Notes: generated by a model from the sequence alone, not told the origin. A stretch of DNA of 64,000 nt from Paraburkholderia domus (GCF_905220705.1 NZ_CAJNAT010000005.1:1-64000), one strand, 5' to 3'. Positions 25,138 to 35,461 are shown, counted from the first letter of the stretch. Made by a program: numbers and translations.

Positions 25138-26877
25138 TCAGAACCCTGCCCAGCCGGGATGACGCTCGTCTGCCGGGATGAGTGTGCCGGCGCCGGTCGT
25201 GGTCGCGGTGTTGGGTGATTGACGAACTGTTCCCGGTTTAGCCGATTCCGTGCGACCGTTGGTCATTGTCCTGGGGACGGGCGGGCGCGGTTTGCTTTGT
25301 GGAATCGCTGTTCGTGACGCGGAGGTCCCTGTCGCGGCGACCTTGAATACCGAGACAGCGTCTTTCAAGTTCATGGCCTGCTCTTCAAGTGATTGCGCCG
25401 CTGCGGCAGCTTGCTCGACGAGCGCCGCATTCTGCTGAGTCACTTCGTCCATTTGATTGACGGCCTGATTCACCTGTTCGATGCCATGGCTCTGTTCTTC
25501 AGAAGCGGCTGCGATCTCACCGACGATATCGGAGACCTGCTTGATTGCCTGCTTTACCTGCCCCATGGTTGCGCTAACCGCCGTCGCCTGTTTCGATCCA
25601 TCCTGAATCATGGCTACGGACGACCCGATCAGCTCCTTGATTTCTTTCGCGGCAGTGGCTGAGCGTTGAGCCAGACTACGAACTTCGCCGGCAACGACAG
25701 CGAAACCGCGTCCCTGTTCGCCGGCACGGGCAGCTTCGACGGCAGCGTTTAACGCCAGAATGTTCGTCTGGAATGCAATGCCCTCAATGACGCCGGTAAT
25801 TTCGGAAATTTTGCTTGAACTGCCGCTAATCCTCTCAATCGTTCCTACCATGCCCTGGACAGCCTCATTGCCTGTGTCGGCAATGCCGGTCGCATGCGTT
25901 GCCAACGTGTTCGCCTGACGTGCGTTGTTGGCATTCTGTTTCACTGTTTCGGTTAGCTGCGTCATGCTAGCCGCGGTTTCCTCAAGGGACGCGGCTTGCT
26001 CTTCTGTGCGAGAGGATAGGTCAGTGTTGCCGCTGGCGATTTCCCGGGATGCCACCGTGACAGATTCTGTGGATGCTTTGATCCCGTGAACCGCCTTGCT
26101 GAGCCGCTGATCCATTTTCTTCAGCGCTGTGAGAAGTTGACCAAACTCACCTCCTGAGTCCACGTCGATCTGGTTTTCCAGCTCTCCATCAGCGATATGG
26201 TTTGCAATGGACAGGGCTTTATTAAGCGGGTTCGAGATCGCACGCAGCAAGTAGACCGATACAGCGGCGGCGACTACGACACCGACGCCGAGAAGTGTGA
26301 TGGCACTCCAAAAAATGGCCTTGAATGTGGCTGCGCTGTCGTCGGCGAATTTCTTGGCCTGGGCCATATTGAGCGCAGCATCCAGGTCCAGCGCGTCGTC
26401 CAACGTCTTGGACAATGGGACAATCTTTTCGATCGTCGCCGAAGCAGCGTCGAAATTGCCCGCGCTAGCGGCAACTACGGTTTCATTCGTCAATGCCGTG
26501 AACTGGGGAATGACGATTTTGATCTGCTCTGCGAACTCAAGCTCCTTGTCGCTGGATATGAGGTTCGGGTAGTAGCGATTCCAGGAGGAATTGATGAGTT
26601 CTAGGGCGGTGCGGATTCTCGCAACGGCATCTCCTGTTTTACTCAGGTCCCGGTATGCCTGAATGCGCCGTAGTTGAACTCGCACAGTCAACTCGGCTGA
26701 ACGAACATCGGATAAGTCACCAATTGGAATGATGTTTCTGGAATAGGATTCGTTCATGTTCGAGTTCATTCTGTAAAGACCGAATGCGCCAAAAATCCCG
26801 ATGGAAGCCATGAGAACGACGTACACGACGAATGCGAGAATGATCTTGAATTTGATTGTTTGTACTAACTTGTACAC
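25138..26877 (-). CDS. Methyl-accepting chemotaxis protein
   Basis: Transmembrane chemoreceptor of 579 residues. Membrane helices lie at about 10-32 and 190-212, enclosing a periplasmic four-helix-bundle ligand domain (4HB_MCP type). HAMP follows ([22 protein letters not shown]), then a signalling domain whose tip reads [28 protein letters not shown]. The C-terminus ends GWAGF, which fits the aromatic-x-x-aromatic pentapeptide that tethers CheR/CheB in Tar-type receptors. The start is GTG with AAGGAA upstream. It is followed by a coupled 98-residue gene and a terminator. The ligand is unknown. Confidence 0.93.
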   Translation of the reverse strand: MYKLVQTIKFKIILAFVVYVVLMASIGIFGAFGLYRMNSNMNESYSRNIIPIGDLSDVRSAELTVRVQLRRIQAYRDLSKTGDAVARIRTALELINSSWNRYYPNLISSDKELEFAEQIKIVIPQFTALTNETVVAASAGNFDAASATIEKIVPLSKTLDDALDLDAALNMAQAKKFADDSAATFKAIFWSAITLLGVGVVVAAAVSVYLLRAISNPLNKALSIANHIADGELENQIDVDSGGEFGQLLTALKKMDQRLSKAVHGIKASTESVTVASREIASGNTDLSSRTEEQAASLEETAASMTQLTETVKQNANNARQANTLATHATGIADTGNEAVQGMVGTIERISGSSSKISEITGVIEGIAFQTNILALNAAVEAARAGEQGRGFAVVAGEVRSLAQRSATAAKEIKELIGSSVAMIQDGSKQATAVSATMGQVKQAIKQVSDIVGEIAAASEEQSHGIEQVNQAVNQMDEVTQQNAALVEQAAAAAQSLEEQAMNLKDAVSVFKVAATGTSASRTAIPQSKPRPPVPRTMTNGRTESAKPGTVRQSPNTATTTGAGTLIPADERHPGWAGF

Positions 26878-27175
26878 GCTTTTTCCTTTATAGCCTGATT
26901 GTAATAAGTGCTATAGGAAGGACCCATGGCCTCAACCTGTCTTTTTGTTTACGGCAGGTATGGCTATCACTGAAGGTGAAAATTGTCAGGCATTTGAAAA
27001 AATCTTCCCTGGCGAGGATTCCAGAGATTTATATTGGTATGTTAAGCAATGCTGACTATGAATGATGTTGATCGGCTGATGAGTTCCGCGAGAGAACTTC
27101 ATCTTTATTTTGGTGCTCATGCACTGTCACCGTGCGCGCATGAACCCAAGCAATAGCAAACCGGTAACGAGCCCG

Positions 27176-28309
27176 TCAGGTGACCACGATCGACGACAGC
27201 GGCCGGCGGGGGCTTCGCGGCGCCATTGCACCGGCGTAGCCGAGGCGGAAACCGAAGATAGGCTCCCATCCGTTCCAGTCTTGCTGCAGCGCTGCACGTA
27301 TGGTTGACGATGTCCGCGACGTTTCCAAGGTGCGGGTCTCGTGGTCAATCACTTCGACGAAATGGTTCATTGGTTGCATCGCCAGGTCGCGATTTGTGCC
27401 GTCGAGGTGGATGCGCTGCCAAAGCCGTCCGGCCTCAATATGCAGGCGGTGATCCTGTCTTGTGCCGCGGACCATGATCAGTCCGAACGCGGCTGCCGTT
27501 GCGCAGGCCACTGTCCGGGTTGCTTTCAACCAGTTCGCGTCGGCCCGCTGCAGGGCTTCCGCGCTCAGGGCGGACGGGTTTGCCGCGATTGCGCGTAAGC
27601 CCGCCCAGCGGCCCTCGCGCAAGTCCGGCGTGTCGATGATGAGTTGCGTCGCCTGCATCATCAGGTCCGTAAAGACCGTGCCGCCTGGTGAGGTCGCCTC
27701 GAGGAAAATGACCTGCACATCTGCCGAAGACGCCAGTCCGGCAAGCGCGTCGAGTGTCGCCTGATCGATCTTTCGATCCGTATCGTAGGGAAGGCGATTG
27801 GTGTGTCGTCGGGCAATGGCATCGTGATAGGGGTGCTTCGCTTGCCGGGTCGGCCGCAACTCGATTGCCGCGGCGAGATTGTCATTGCCGGCTGGCGACT
27901 CAGGCAACAGACGGACGACAGGGTTGAATCCTTGAGCCGGTGCGGCTACGCATGCGTTCTCAATGGCGCATCCGAGGCCCATGTAGAGCTCTCGCCGGAA
28001 TGGATCGAGTTCACCGAGATTGCGGTTCTTGTCGGCCAGTACCTCGATGTGAGTGGAGCGTAGCCGGAACAGCCAGGGTTGAGTATCGTAGGGGCTGGCA
28101 GAAAGAATCGCTGCAGCCGCAATTCTGACGACACCTGCTCCCTGACCTGACGCCCAGTAATCCCAGGGGCCCTCGCCGCCGATGTCGGGGAGTGGCGGTG
28201 GTGAAGCGGTGTCGGGTCGTGTGGACGGCTGACCAAACGCGGACAGATCGACCAGCGCGGCCAGTCCACCCGCGACGAATGAGCGGCGGGAAAGCGAAGG
28301 GACTGTCAT
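27176..28309 (-). CDS. Tat-exported nitroreductase-like (Acg-type) protein
   Basis: A 377-residue protein if started at the ATG at 28309, which places a twin-arginine signal SRRSFVAGG near the N-terminus. A longer frame opens at 28381, but its extra 24 residues carry no signal features. The body resembles the nitroreductase-fold family that includes mycobacterial Acg: SASPYDTQPWLFRL carries the (N)TQPW motif and RRHTNRLPYD is a second conserved block. Export suggests a folded flavin-bound enzyme in the periplasm. No electron donor is visible nearby. Both neighbouring genes on this strand are separated by more than 200 bp. Confidence 0.75.
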   Translation of the reverse strand: MTVPSLSRRSFVAGGLAALVDLSAFGQPSTRPDTASPPPLPDIGGEGPWDYWASGQGAGVVRIAAAAILSASPYDTQPWLFRLRSTHIEVLADKNRNLGELDPFRRELYMGLGCAIENACVAAPAQGFNPVVRLLPESPAGNDNLAAAIELRPTRQAKHPYHDAIARRHTNRLPYDTDRKIDQATLDALAGLASSADVQVIFLEATSPGGTVFTDLMMQATQLIIDTPDLREGRWAGLRAIAANPSALSAEALQRADANWLKATRTVACATAAAFGLIMVRGTRQDHRLHIEAGRLWQRIHLDGTNRDLAMQPMNHFVEVIDHETRTLETSRTSSTIRAALQQDWNGWEPIFGFRLGYAGAMAPRSPRRPLSSIVVT

Positions 28310-28528
28310 GGTATGTATTCGTGCGGGTTGTGACAGACAGAGTGCGCAACGCGGACTGGATACTGGCTGACGGACCTCCATGGTAGAGGTTCTACGGGCG
28401 GCGCCAATTTCACTGAGCGAAAATTGTGTTTTTGCTTGTAGTGAGAAGTCGGATTGTCCGCCGAGTTTTCAAACGGGATCCCGGACGGCTAAATTTCTTC
28501 TGTGGGGCGGCTGCAACCCGATGTTTGT

Positions 28529-30097
28529 CTACGCCGAAGAATCTGGCTGCGGAAGAACCAGATTGTGTACGTCTGACAATGTTTGCTGCCACAAATAGAT
28601 ATCCCCTTGTGACTTGGGTTTGTCACTCTCTAAAAAGGGCTTGAGCAGTGCAAGCAAATCCTTTGATCGCGACGTCTCGAAGGGGGCTATAGTGTCCGAG
28701 ACAAGGCGACCCATCACGTATTTCGATTGACGCGTCGATTGATCGGCCGTTTGGTTCAAAGACGCATCGGTAAGCTCTCCGTTACGGCTTGCAATGTATG
28801 TTGTGCTAGCGGCTGCGTCATTGATTTGCATGTAGTAGTAATTTTGCGAGCTCCGCATTGAGGTCAATGCGAGAGGCGCGCCTGCAGACAATGACATGTG
28901 ATAACTGGCTGCCAGGTGCGATCGTTGGTTTTGCGAAATAGTCCCGTACAGTTCGCTTCCTTTTATGTTGGTGTGCTGTGAAACCTGATAGGAAAAGGTG
29001 TCTTGTTCATTCAAGCGCATCGGATTTGCTTCTGTAGGCGCCTGGGTAATGGAAGCATTGAAATCGGCGAGCCCTGTCAACATGGCGTGGTCCGCGTCGC
29101 CCAGAGAGGTCGCGTAAGTTGTTCCTGGAATCTGTTGCGACGGAACACCGTAATCGCTATTCATTTGAGTAAATGCATCTTTGAACATCGTCATGAGCGA
29201 TGCGTCGCCGTGACCCCGCGAGCTTGTTTTGTCAAATTGACTAAGATACTGGTTGATGGCCCCGGTGCGTTGCGCCTGATTGCCCCAGATCGCAGAGTTG
29301 CTCATATCCACACTGATTTTCATCGCACCGGTCGGGCCGATTACACTCACGGTTCTTGCCGCACTGTCCGCGTGAAAGTCGATCGATTGTAGTGGTTGTC
29401 CTTTGACGGGCACACTAGACTGGAGATCCACCGACGACAGAACCGACGGGTCAAACTGCGTTAGTCCGCTCAGATTAAGGCGCGGAGGGATAGCGCTCAG
29501 TCCGTCGATTGCATCCTGAAACGAACCTGAGAGCTTCGCAAGCGCACTACGTTCTGCATCTGTGAGCTTGCCGTTGCTTTTCACACCAACGGTCAGGCCG
29601 CCATCCTGACTGTGCAAGGTTATGTCGACTTCCACGCCGCTCTTTGTCTGGATCGTAAGCCTGATATCTGCTTGACTGCCCTGTACCGTCTGCCCGATTG
29701 AGCTCACCGGGTTTGCCGGCGCTATCTGAACCGACTGCAAAAAGTCATCGCCAGTGGTTTTGAAGCGCTCAAGTAGTGCACTTCCCAGTCCGTAGAATTT
29801 GTTGTTGGTTAGCGATGCGGATAGCACATCGCCCGCCATTGCCATTGTTATCGATTCGTTCGAGTTGTTCGCCAGGGTCAAGGTACGCGCCGTAGATTCG
29901 TTCGTGGGTGATGCGGAGTACTCCGGCAGCGGACTTGTCGCACCTGCCTGACTAATTGTGACGACTGTCGATGATTCTGGCGTTGCGGCCGTTTCTTCCG
30001 TGACAAGTTTGGTCGCCGATACAGTCGATCCGATGCTATTCAAGGATAGCAAGCCTGGTGAGAGGTTTGCCGTAATCAGTGAAGACACAGTTGTCAT
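28529..30097 (-). CDS. Unrecognised Ser/Thr-rich protein, low GC
   Basis: A 522-residue protein from the ATG at 30097 (MTTVSSLITANLSPG). A TTG 48 bp upstream extends the frame but has no ribosome site either. It is rich in Ser, Thr, Asn and Gln, has no signal peptide or membrane helix, and has one central two-strand region (DIRLTIQTKSGVEVDITLHSQ). The start resembles N-termini of flagellar-type or type III exported proteins, but I cannot name a family. Its GC content (about 50%) is well below the neighbours, as for acquired DNA. It lies between a nitroreductase-like gene and a decayed LysR fragment. Confidence 0.55.
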   Translation of the reverse strand: MTTVSSLITANLSPGLLSLNSIGSTVSATKLVTEETAATPESSTVVTISQAGATSPLPEYSASPTNESTARTLTLANNSNESITMAMAGDVLSASLTNNKFYGLGSALLERFKTTGDDFLQSVQIAPANPVSSIGQTVQGSQADIRLTIQTKSGVEVDITLHSQDGGLTVGVKSNGKLTDAERSALAKLSGSFQDAIDGLSAIPPRLNLSGLTQFDPSVLSSVDLQSSVPVKGQPLQSIDFHADSAARTVSVIGPTGAMKISVDMSNSAIWGNQAQRTGAINQYLSQFDKTSSRGHGDASLMTMFKDAFTQMNSDYGVPSQQIPGTTYATSLGDADHAMLTGLADFNASITQAPTEANPMRLNEQDTFSYQVSQHTNIKGSELYGTISQNQRSHLAASYHMSLSAGAPLALTSMRSSQNYYYMQINDAAASTTYIASRNGELTDASLNQTADQSTRQSKYVMGRLVSDTIAPFETSRSKDLLALLKPFLESDKPKSQGDIYLWQQTLSDVHNLVLPQPDSSA

Positions 30098-30574
30098 GTG
30101 TGGAGGTATCCGGGATTTGGCGTAAACGAGTTTGCGGGTGCTCAAGAGGTCCCCGTCCTGGACGGTTCTATAACGGCGAGGGTCGCAAAGACTTTAGCGG
30201 TTCAGTGCCGACGTCGAAGTGTTCTGTTATTGGAGTTGTCGTCACTCAGCACTCGGCAATGTGCCGCCGGCACAGTTCATGAAGAGCCGGATCGCGGCTC
30301 AGCAGCAAAAGAATCTAGCGGTATCGTGTCCGGTTTCTCGGAGAACGAAGGCCAATGCTCGGCTCGCTTCTCATTATCGGGAAAAACCGAATACACCACT
30401 GATTGAGTGTTCTGCGTCAGAGGGCAAGATGCGATGACCCGCGCATAGAAGCGCTCCGCCTGATTGAGGTAACAGATGAGTGCCCACTCAAACACAATTC
30501 TTTAGCAATCCAAAATGTGATCTGCCAATGCAGGTTGTCTGCCGTCGATCTGGCGCCTCGCACGCTCTGCAAGC

Positions 30575-30671
30575 CTGTGGGCGACAGGCCGAGTCGCCGG
30601 GCGGCCGCGGAGAGGGTTCGGGCGGTAGCAGCACGGGAGAACGCCTGCATTCCGGTAAGACGATCGAGCGC
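30575..30671 (-). pseudogene. Remnant of a LysR regulator (5' end only)
   Basis: About 33 codons closely match the start of the LysR gene at 4100-5014 (LDRLTGMQAFSRAATARTLSAAARRLGLSP), but the start codon is changed from ATG to GCG and homology stops inside the helix-turn-helix. The matching DNA continues about 75 bp upstream into the promoter (to about 30745). The rest of the regulator is missing. It is divergent from the serine hydrolase gene at 30796. Confidence 0.82.
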
Positions 30672-30795
30672 TGCTATTTCTCGCTCTGGTGAAAAACTGA
30701 ATCGACAATTAAACATATTATCGCCTCATAGGTGAAACTGTACATTGCTCTCCATATCTTGTTAGAGGCCGCGTGAGCGGCGAGGGCAGGTAGCA

Positions 30796-32079
30796 ATGAG
30801 AGCATCCACATCCCGGCGAGCAGTCGCGGTTCGAAAGGTATCGCGCCGTGAATTCTGTGTCGCCGCCACAGTCGGTGGCCTTGCCGCCGCGTTGACGAGT
30901 TCGGTTTCCGAGGCGACGCCATCCGCGCCGGCCATTCAGCCTCGATGGAATCGGGCGAAGGCGCTGGACGCCGTCATTCTCGACGCGGTCAACAGCGGGC
31001 ATATCGTAGGCGCGACCGTGATTGCCGCAAAAAACGGAGAGATCGTCTACCGGCATGCGGCTGGTTTTGCCGACCGCGAATCCCGCCGGCCAATGACTGA
31101 AAACGAGGTCTGCCGCCTCGCGTCGATGACAAAACCGATTGTCTGCGTGGCGGCGCTGGCGCTCATCGATGGTGGCCGCCTTGGCTTGGAAGATCCCGTG
31201 ATCCGGTGGCTTCCCGACTTCCGGCCGAAGCTGCCCGATGGCCGCGAGCCCGTCATCACGGTGCGCCATCTGCTCACGCATACGGCGGGGCTGACTTATG
31301 GGTTCCTCGAGGCTGAGGGTGGTCCCTATCACCAGTTGGGCGTATCCGACGGACTCGACCATTCCGGGCTGACGCTGAAAGAGAACCTTCGGCGAATTGC
31401 AGCGGCACCGCTGCTTTTCGAGCCTGGTACGGCCTGGCACTATTCCGTCGCCATCGACGTGCTCGGCGCCGTCATCGAGCGCGTAACCGGCATGACATTG
31501 CCTGATGCGGTCCAACGCATCGTGACGGATCCGCTGGGCATCTCCAGCATCCGCTTCGTTGCTTCAGCCGATACAGTGCTGGCGACGCCGTATGGCGATG
31601 CGTCGCCTCAGCCCATCCGCATGACCTATCCCTTTTCGCTCGCGTTCGGGCAAAGCGCCATCGTGTATTCGCCCGCCCGGGCATTCGATTCGAAGGCCTT
31701 TCCATCAGGTGGAGTCGGCATGGTAGGTACGGTGGAAGATTACCTCCGCTTTGCCGAAGCGATGCGCTCAGGTGGCGCGGGCATCATCCGCCCGGAGACC
31801 GTAGCGGCAATGACGTCCAATGCGATCGGTGATCTGCCCGTCGGCGCAGCCGGCCCAGGCTTCGGCTGGGGACTCGGCGTGGCCGTGCTCAGGGATCCGG
31901 CTGCGGCGAAATCGCCAGTGAGCGCCGGCGCCTGGAACTGGTCCGGCGTGTATGGCACGAACTTCTGGGTGGACCCCGCTGCCGGCATTTCTGTCGTTGC
32001 GTTGACGAACACAGCAGTCGCAGGCATGACCGGGAATTTTCCAATGGCACTGCGCCGTGCAGTCTACCAGGAGGTGTAA
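30796..32079 (+). CDS. Serine hydrolase of the beta-lactamase/EstB family
   Basis: A 427-residue protein of the class C beta-lactamase-like family (Pfam Beta-lactamase), usually esterases or peptidases rather than drug-resistance enzymes. The nucleophile motif S-x-x-K is SMTK in CRLASMTKPIVCV, and the second motif Y-x-x is WHYSVAID. The N-terminus has a twin-arginine signal (SRREFCVAATVGGLAAALTSS), so export through Tat is expected. A GGCAGG site precedes the ATG. The stop overlaps the start of the following oxidoreductase gene (TAATG), so the two form an operon. The remnant LysR gene upstream was probably its regulator. Confidence 0.85.
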   Translation: MRASTSRRAVAVRKVSRREFCVAATVGGLAAALTSSVSEATPSAPAIQPRWNRAKALDAVILDAVNSGHIVGATVIAAKNGEIVYRHAAGFADRESRRPMTENEVCRLASMTKPIVCVAALALIDGGRLGLEDPVIRWLPDFRPKLPDGREPVITVRHLLTHTAGLTYGFLEAEGGPYHQLGVSDGLDHSGLTLKENLRRIAAAPLLFEPGTAWHYSVAIDVLGAVIERVTGMTLPDAVQRIVTDPLGISSIRFVASADTVLATPYGDASPQPIRMTYPFSLAFGQSAIVYSPARAFDSKAFPSGGVGMVGTVEDYLRFAEAMRSGGAGIIRPETVAAMTSNAIGDLPVGAAGPGFGWGLGVAVLRDPAAAKSPVSAGAWNWSGVYGTNFWVDPAAGISVVALTNTAVAGMTGNFPMALRRAVYQEV

Positions 32080-33098
32080 TGAAGGCTTATCAAATCCAGG
32101 CCGGTGCTGGCCTTGACGGACTTGAACGTGTCGAACGCCCAAGCCGGGACCCCGGTGCCTACGAAATCAGGGTGCGCGTGGACGCCGCCGCGCTCAACCA
32201 TCGCGATCTCAGTTTCGCGCGGGGCCAGTTCTATAACCCGCCGAGCTATCCGATCGTCCCGCTCGTCGATGGATGCGGGGACGTCATCGCCGTTGGGGAG
32301 GCGGTCACCCGTTTCAAGGTGGGTGATCGCGTCATCACAAGCTACTACCCGCGATGGATCGACGGTGCGTTGTCCTCTAACAAAACAGCCGTGTCCTTCG
32401 GCGCGCAGTTCGACGGCACGCTCGCCGAAGAGCTCGTGGCAAGTGAGGAGGCTTTCGTGCTGGCGCCACGCAGTCTTGATCCCATCATGGCTGCAACGTT
32501 GCCTTGCGCCGGCGTGACGGCATGGAATGCGTTGTTCATTGCAGGTGCGATCAAACCGGGCGGCAGCGTCCTGCTGCTGGGAACCGGCGGTGTCTCGCTC
32601 TGGGCGCTACAGCTTGCGAAAGCTGCTGGCGTCTTCACGATCGTGACATCGTCCCAGGACGAAAAACTTGAACGTGCACGCTCGCTGGGTGCGAATGCAA
32701 TCGTCAACTACCGGAACAACCCGGAATGGCAGGACGAGGTCCTCCAGCTCACGGAGGGGGCCGGCGTTGATGTTGTTGTCGAGGTCGGAGGCGAGGGCAC
32801 ATTGGCGCGCTCGCTAAAGGCCGCGGGATCCGGTGGGACGATTGTCGTGATCGGCCGGGTCAGCGGCGGCGGGGGGGTCTCGATCGAACCCGGGGCACTC
32901 ATCGGCGGAGCAAAGCGCCTCGCCGGGATTACGGCGGGTAGTCGCGCGATGCTCGAACAGCTCGTCCGTTTCGTCGACGTCAACCAGATCAATCCCGCCG
33001 TCGACAAAGTCTTCCCGTTCGATGCGGCTCCGTCCGCCTATGAGTATCTCGCGGGAGGCCGGCATTTCGGCAAGGTGGTAGTCGACGTGCGCGCATAA
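32079..33098 (+). CDS. Zinc-type alcohol dehydrogenase / quinone oxidoreductase family
   Basis: A 339-residue medium-chain dehydrogenase/reductase. The N-terminal GroES-like domain contains LNHRDLSFARGQF and DGCGDVIAVG, and the Rossmann fold has LLLGTGGVSLWALQLAKAAG and GANAIVNYRNN. The structural and catalytic zinc cysteines of true alcohol dehydrogenases are not evident, so this belongs to the NADPH:quinone-reductase-like branch. It overlaps the serine hydrolase stop by one base and probably acts on a product or substrate of that enzyme. Confidence 0.85.
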   Translation: MKAYQIQAGAGLDGLERVERPSRDPGAYEIRVRVDAAALNHRDLSFARGQFYNPPSYPIVPLVDGCGDVIAVGEAVTRFKVGDRVITSYYPRWIDGALSSNKTAVSFGAQFDGTLAEELVASEEAFVLAPRSLDPIMAATLPCAGVTAWNALFIAGAIKPGGSVLLLGTGGVSLWALQLAKAAGVFTIVTSSQDEKLERARSLGANAIVNYRNNPEWQDEVLQLTEGAGVDVVVEVGGEGTLARSLKAAGSGGTIVVIGRVSGGGGVSIEPGALIGGAKRLAGITAGSRAMLEQLVRFVDVNQINPAVDKVFPFDAAPSAYEYLAGGRHFGKVVVDVRA

Positions 33099-33182
33099 CG
33101 CGACGCTCGCTTTCTGCTCCGGTGGCAGGGAGCTTTCGTCTGGCTGCGATCGCCAGTTAAGCCATCAGCAAGGGAATCGTGT

Positions 33183-34310
33183 ATGAGATTGACGTCAGTG
33201 TTGTTGGCGATTGCCGTTAGCCCGGCATTCGCCGCAGACCCCGTTCACATCGGTGTCACAACCATCCTGAGCGGCCCGAATGCCGATCGCGGACAGAGCG
33301 AGCAATACGGCGTCGAGTTGGCATTACAGCGCATCAACGCATCCGGCGGTGTGCTCGGCAGACCTGTCGAGGCGTTCTATGCCGACAACGTCGCCGATCC
33401 GGCAACAGGAATTGCGGCGGCGAAGCGACTCATCGGGCAGCAGCACGTTTCCGTGTTGCTGGGCGCGCTTGCGACACCGGTCACGCGTGCCGTGATGCCG
33501 GTAGCGAATGCCGCGAAGGTGCCGTTTGTGATCGACATTTCGGCCGGGCAGGAATTCGTCGATGCCGCCGGTTCCGGGGGTTACGACTACGTTTTCAAAA
33601 CCAGTCCGTCCGATGGCGACGTGGCGACTGCGATGATGCAGTGGCTGAAGGCCCGGAACGTCAAGCGTATCGTCATCCTGGCGGACGACAACGACTTCAA
33701 CCGCGCCAACGCGGTGGCGATGGAAAAAGCCGCGACGGCCGCTCACATCGAGACGTTGGCCAGCGAGACCGTTGCGAAGGGAACCACGGACCTTGTTCCG
33801 TCCATCGAGCGATTGAAGGCGCTGCAACCCGATCGCATCGTTACGTTTCTTGGCGCGTCCAGTGCGGCGTTTTTCCGTGCTTATGAGCAAACCGGCGGCG
33901 GCACCCCGATAGCGGGCCGCATTGATTTCACGGCGGCGATTGCGAATTTGTCTCCGCGGTTCCTGGCGGCTGGCGGGCTTGATCAGGCTGCGGGGATTTC
34001 GGTATTTACACCCTCGGCGCCCGACTCTGGCGTGCAGGAGTTCGTGGCCGCTTACCGGGAGAAATACGGGCTCGCGCCGACCCAGCGGTCGGTCCTCGCG
34101 TTCGAGGCGACGGAGCTGGTCGTGGACGCGATCCGTCGTGCGAACTCGGACGATCCTGTTGCGATACGGCAGGCGTTGCGATCGACCCAGATGCCTTCCA
34201 TGCTGGGTGGCACCTTTGCGATGGATGAGCACAATCACGCCCACGTCATGATGCAGATCGTTGGAGTGCGGGGCGGCAAGCTCGCGGTTCTCGAGCCGGT
34301 CGGGAAGTAG
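33183..34310 (+). CDS. Branched-chain-amino-acid-type ABC substrate-binding protein
   Basis: Periplasmic binding protein of 375 residues (Peripla_BP_6, LivJ type). A signal peptide covers residues 1-19 (MRLTSVLLAIAVSPAFA) and the mature part begins with VHIGVTTILSGPNADRGQSEQYG. No permease or ATPase genes of the Liv type are adjacent, so it is an orphan receptor or works with a transporter elsewhere. It lies 84 bp after the oxidoreductase and converges with the SorC regulator. The ligand could be an aromatic or organic acid rather than an amino acid. Confidence 0.85.
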   Translation: MRLTSVLLAIAVSPAFAADPVHIGVTTILSGPNADRGQSEQYGVELALQRINASGGVLGRPVEAFYADNVADPATGIAAAKRLIGQQHVSVLLGALATPVTRAVMPVANAAKVPFVIDISAGQEFVDAAGSGGYDYVFKTSPSDGDVATAMMQWLKARNVKRIVILADDNDFNRANAVAMEKAATAAHIETLASETVAKGTTDLVPSIERLKALQPDRIVTFLGASSAAFFRAYEQTGGGTPIAGRIDFTAAIANLSPRFLAAGGLDQAAGISVFTPSAPDSGVQEFVAAYREKYGLAPTQRSVLAFEATELVVDAIRRANSDDPVAIRQALRSTQMPSMLGGTFAMDEHNHAHVMMQIVGVRGGKLAVLEPVGK

Positions 34311-34387
34311 GCCGTCCGGACCGCGTGCAGACGCCGCTCGAGTTTGCACGCCACGCGCATGCGTACACCATGCAGACGGCCGGACTT

Positions 34388-35374
34388 TTACCGGGTCGCC
34401 AGCTCCGACTGTTGCGGAGAAAGCGGATTGCGAGTGGCGTCTTCCAGGCTGACAATCGATTGAGCAATGGCTTCCGTCGTTGCGAGCGTGGTGATTGCCC
34501 CTGCACGCAACGCGCCCAGGACCGCGGTTGTCTTGGTGTTTTCGCTGGCGACCGCAATAACGTTCGGAATGCGTTTCAGGTCTTCCATGCTCAGACCAAT
34601 GACCCGGTCGCGCACGGGAGTGACAACGGGGCGGCCGGCAATATCGATGAAGTGGTAGCCCATCAGGTCTCCAACCGCCCCGCACTTGCGGAGTTCGGCG
34701 ATCTCGTCCGGCGAAAACCAGCCGTTGCGAACCATGATGCTGTCTTCATTGATGTCGCCGACCCCAACCAGCGCGATGTGGGCTCTACGTGCCTTGTCAA
34801 GCGTGGGTTTGACCGCATCGTTGTGCAGCAGGCCCTCGCGGACGGCAGGATCGCCCACGAGAGCTGGCGCGTAAAGTGTTTCGCTGCCACCCCCAAAACG
34901 GGCGGCAAGCCGACGGCTGATGTGGTCGGCATTCATGATCTCGCCGCCCCGGTAGAAGCCGCCGATGGCGCAGACGAAGGTCGGAGAGCGCTGCGTCGAC
35001 GAGATCGCATGCTCCGAGATCGCGTTGATATTACGGCCGATACCCACGGCAACGATCATGTCGTTGGTGAGAATGCGATCCAGATGGCTGGCGACCAGAC
35101 CGGCAAGCAGTTCGCGCTGCTTGTCCTGGTCCTTGTGATTGACGGACACGATTGCTTTTTCGATCCCAAACCGCTCGATCAACTCACGCTCGAGGTCTCG
35201 TGTATCACGTGGATGGTGCCTGACGCGAATTTCAACGATGCCTTCTTCCTGCGCACGCTTCAGAAGACGGCCTATCTTGGCTCGCGACAGCGAGAACTGC
35301 TTCGACAGATCTTCCTGCGTGAGTCCGTCGACGTAGTAAAGCGTTGCCAGACGAGTCAGTTCGTCGGTGGTCAT
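34388..35374 (-). CDS. SorC-family sugar-responsive regulator
   Basis: A 328-residue regulator with an N-terminal helix-turn-helix (YYVDGLTQEDLSKQFSLSRAKIGRLLKRAQEEGI) and a sugar-phosphate-binding SorC domain (VAVGIGRNINAISE; ALVGVGDINEDSIM). The effector is normally a phosphorylated intermediate of the pathway controlled. It lies downstream of the RpiB gene on the same strand and divergent from the sugar ABC genes, so it is the obvious regulator of the tetritol-type locus. The candidate operator with repeated TGATCAAAT elements lies in the divergent promoter. Confidence 0.9.
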   Translation of the reverse strand: MTTDELTRLATLYYVDGLTQEDLSKQFSLSRAKIGRLLKRAQEEGIVEIRVRHHPRDTRDLERELIERFGIEKAIVSVNHKDQDKQRELLAGLVASHLDRILTNDMIVAVGIGRNINAISEHAISSTQRSPTFVCAIGGFYRGGEIMNADHISRRLAARFGGGSETLYAPALVGDPAVREGLLHNDAVKPTLDKARRAHIALVGVGDINEDSIMVRNGWFSPDEIAELRKCGAVGDLMGYHFIDIAGRPVVTPVRDRVIGLSMEDLKRIPNVIAVASENTKTTAVLGALRAGAITTLATTEAIAQSIVSLEDATRNPLSPQQSELATR

Positions 35375-35461
35375 ATGATTTGTCTCTTTCCCATTCGGCT
35401 GGATATTACGTGGCTTGCCGCGGAGCCGGTGGGTAATCGACTTATGACCGGGGCAGCCAGT

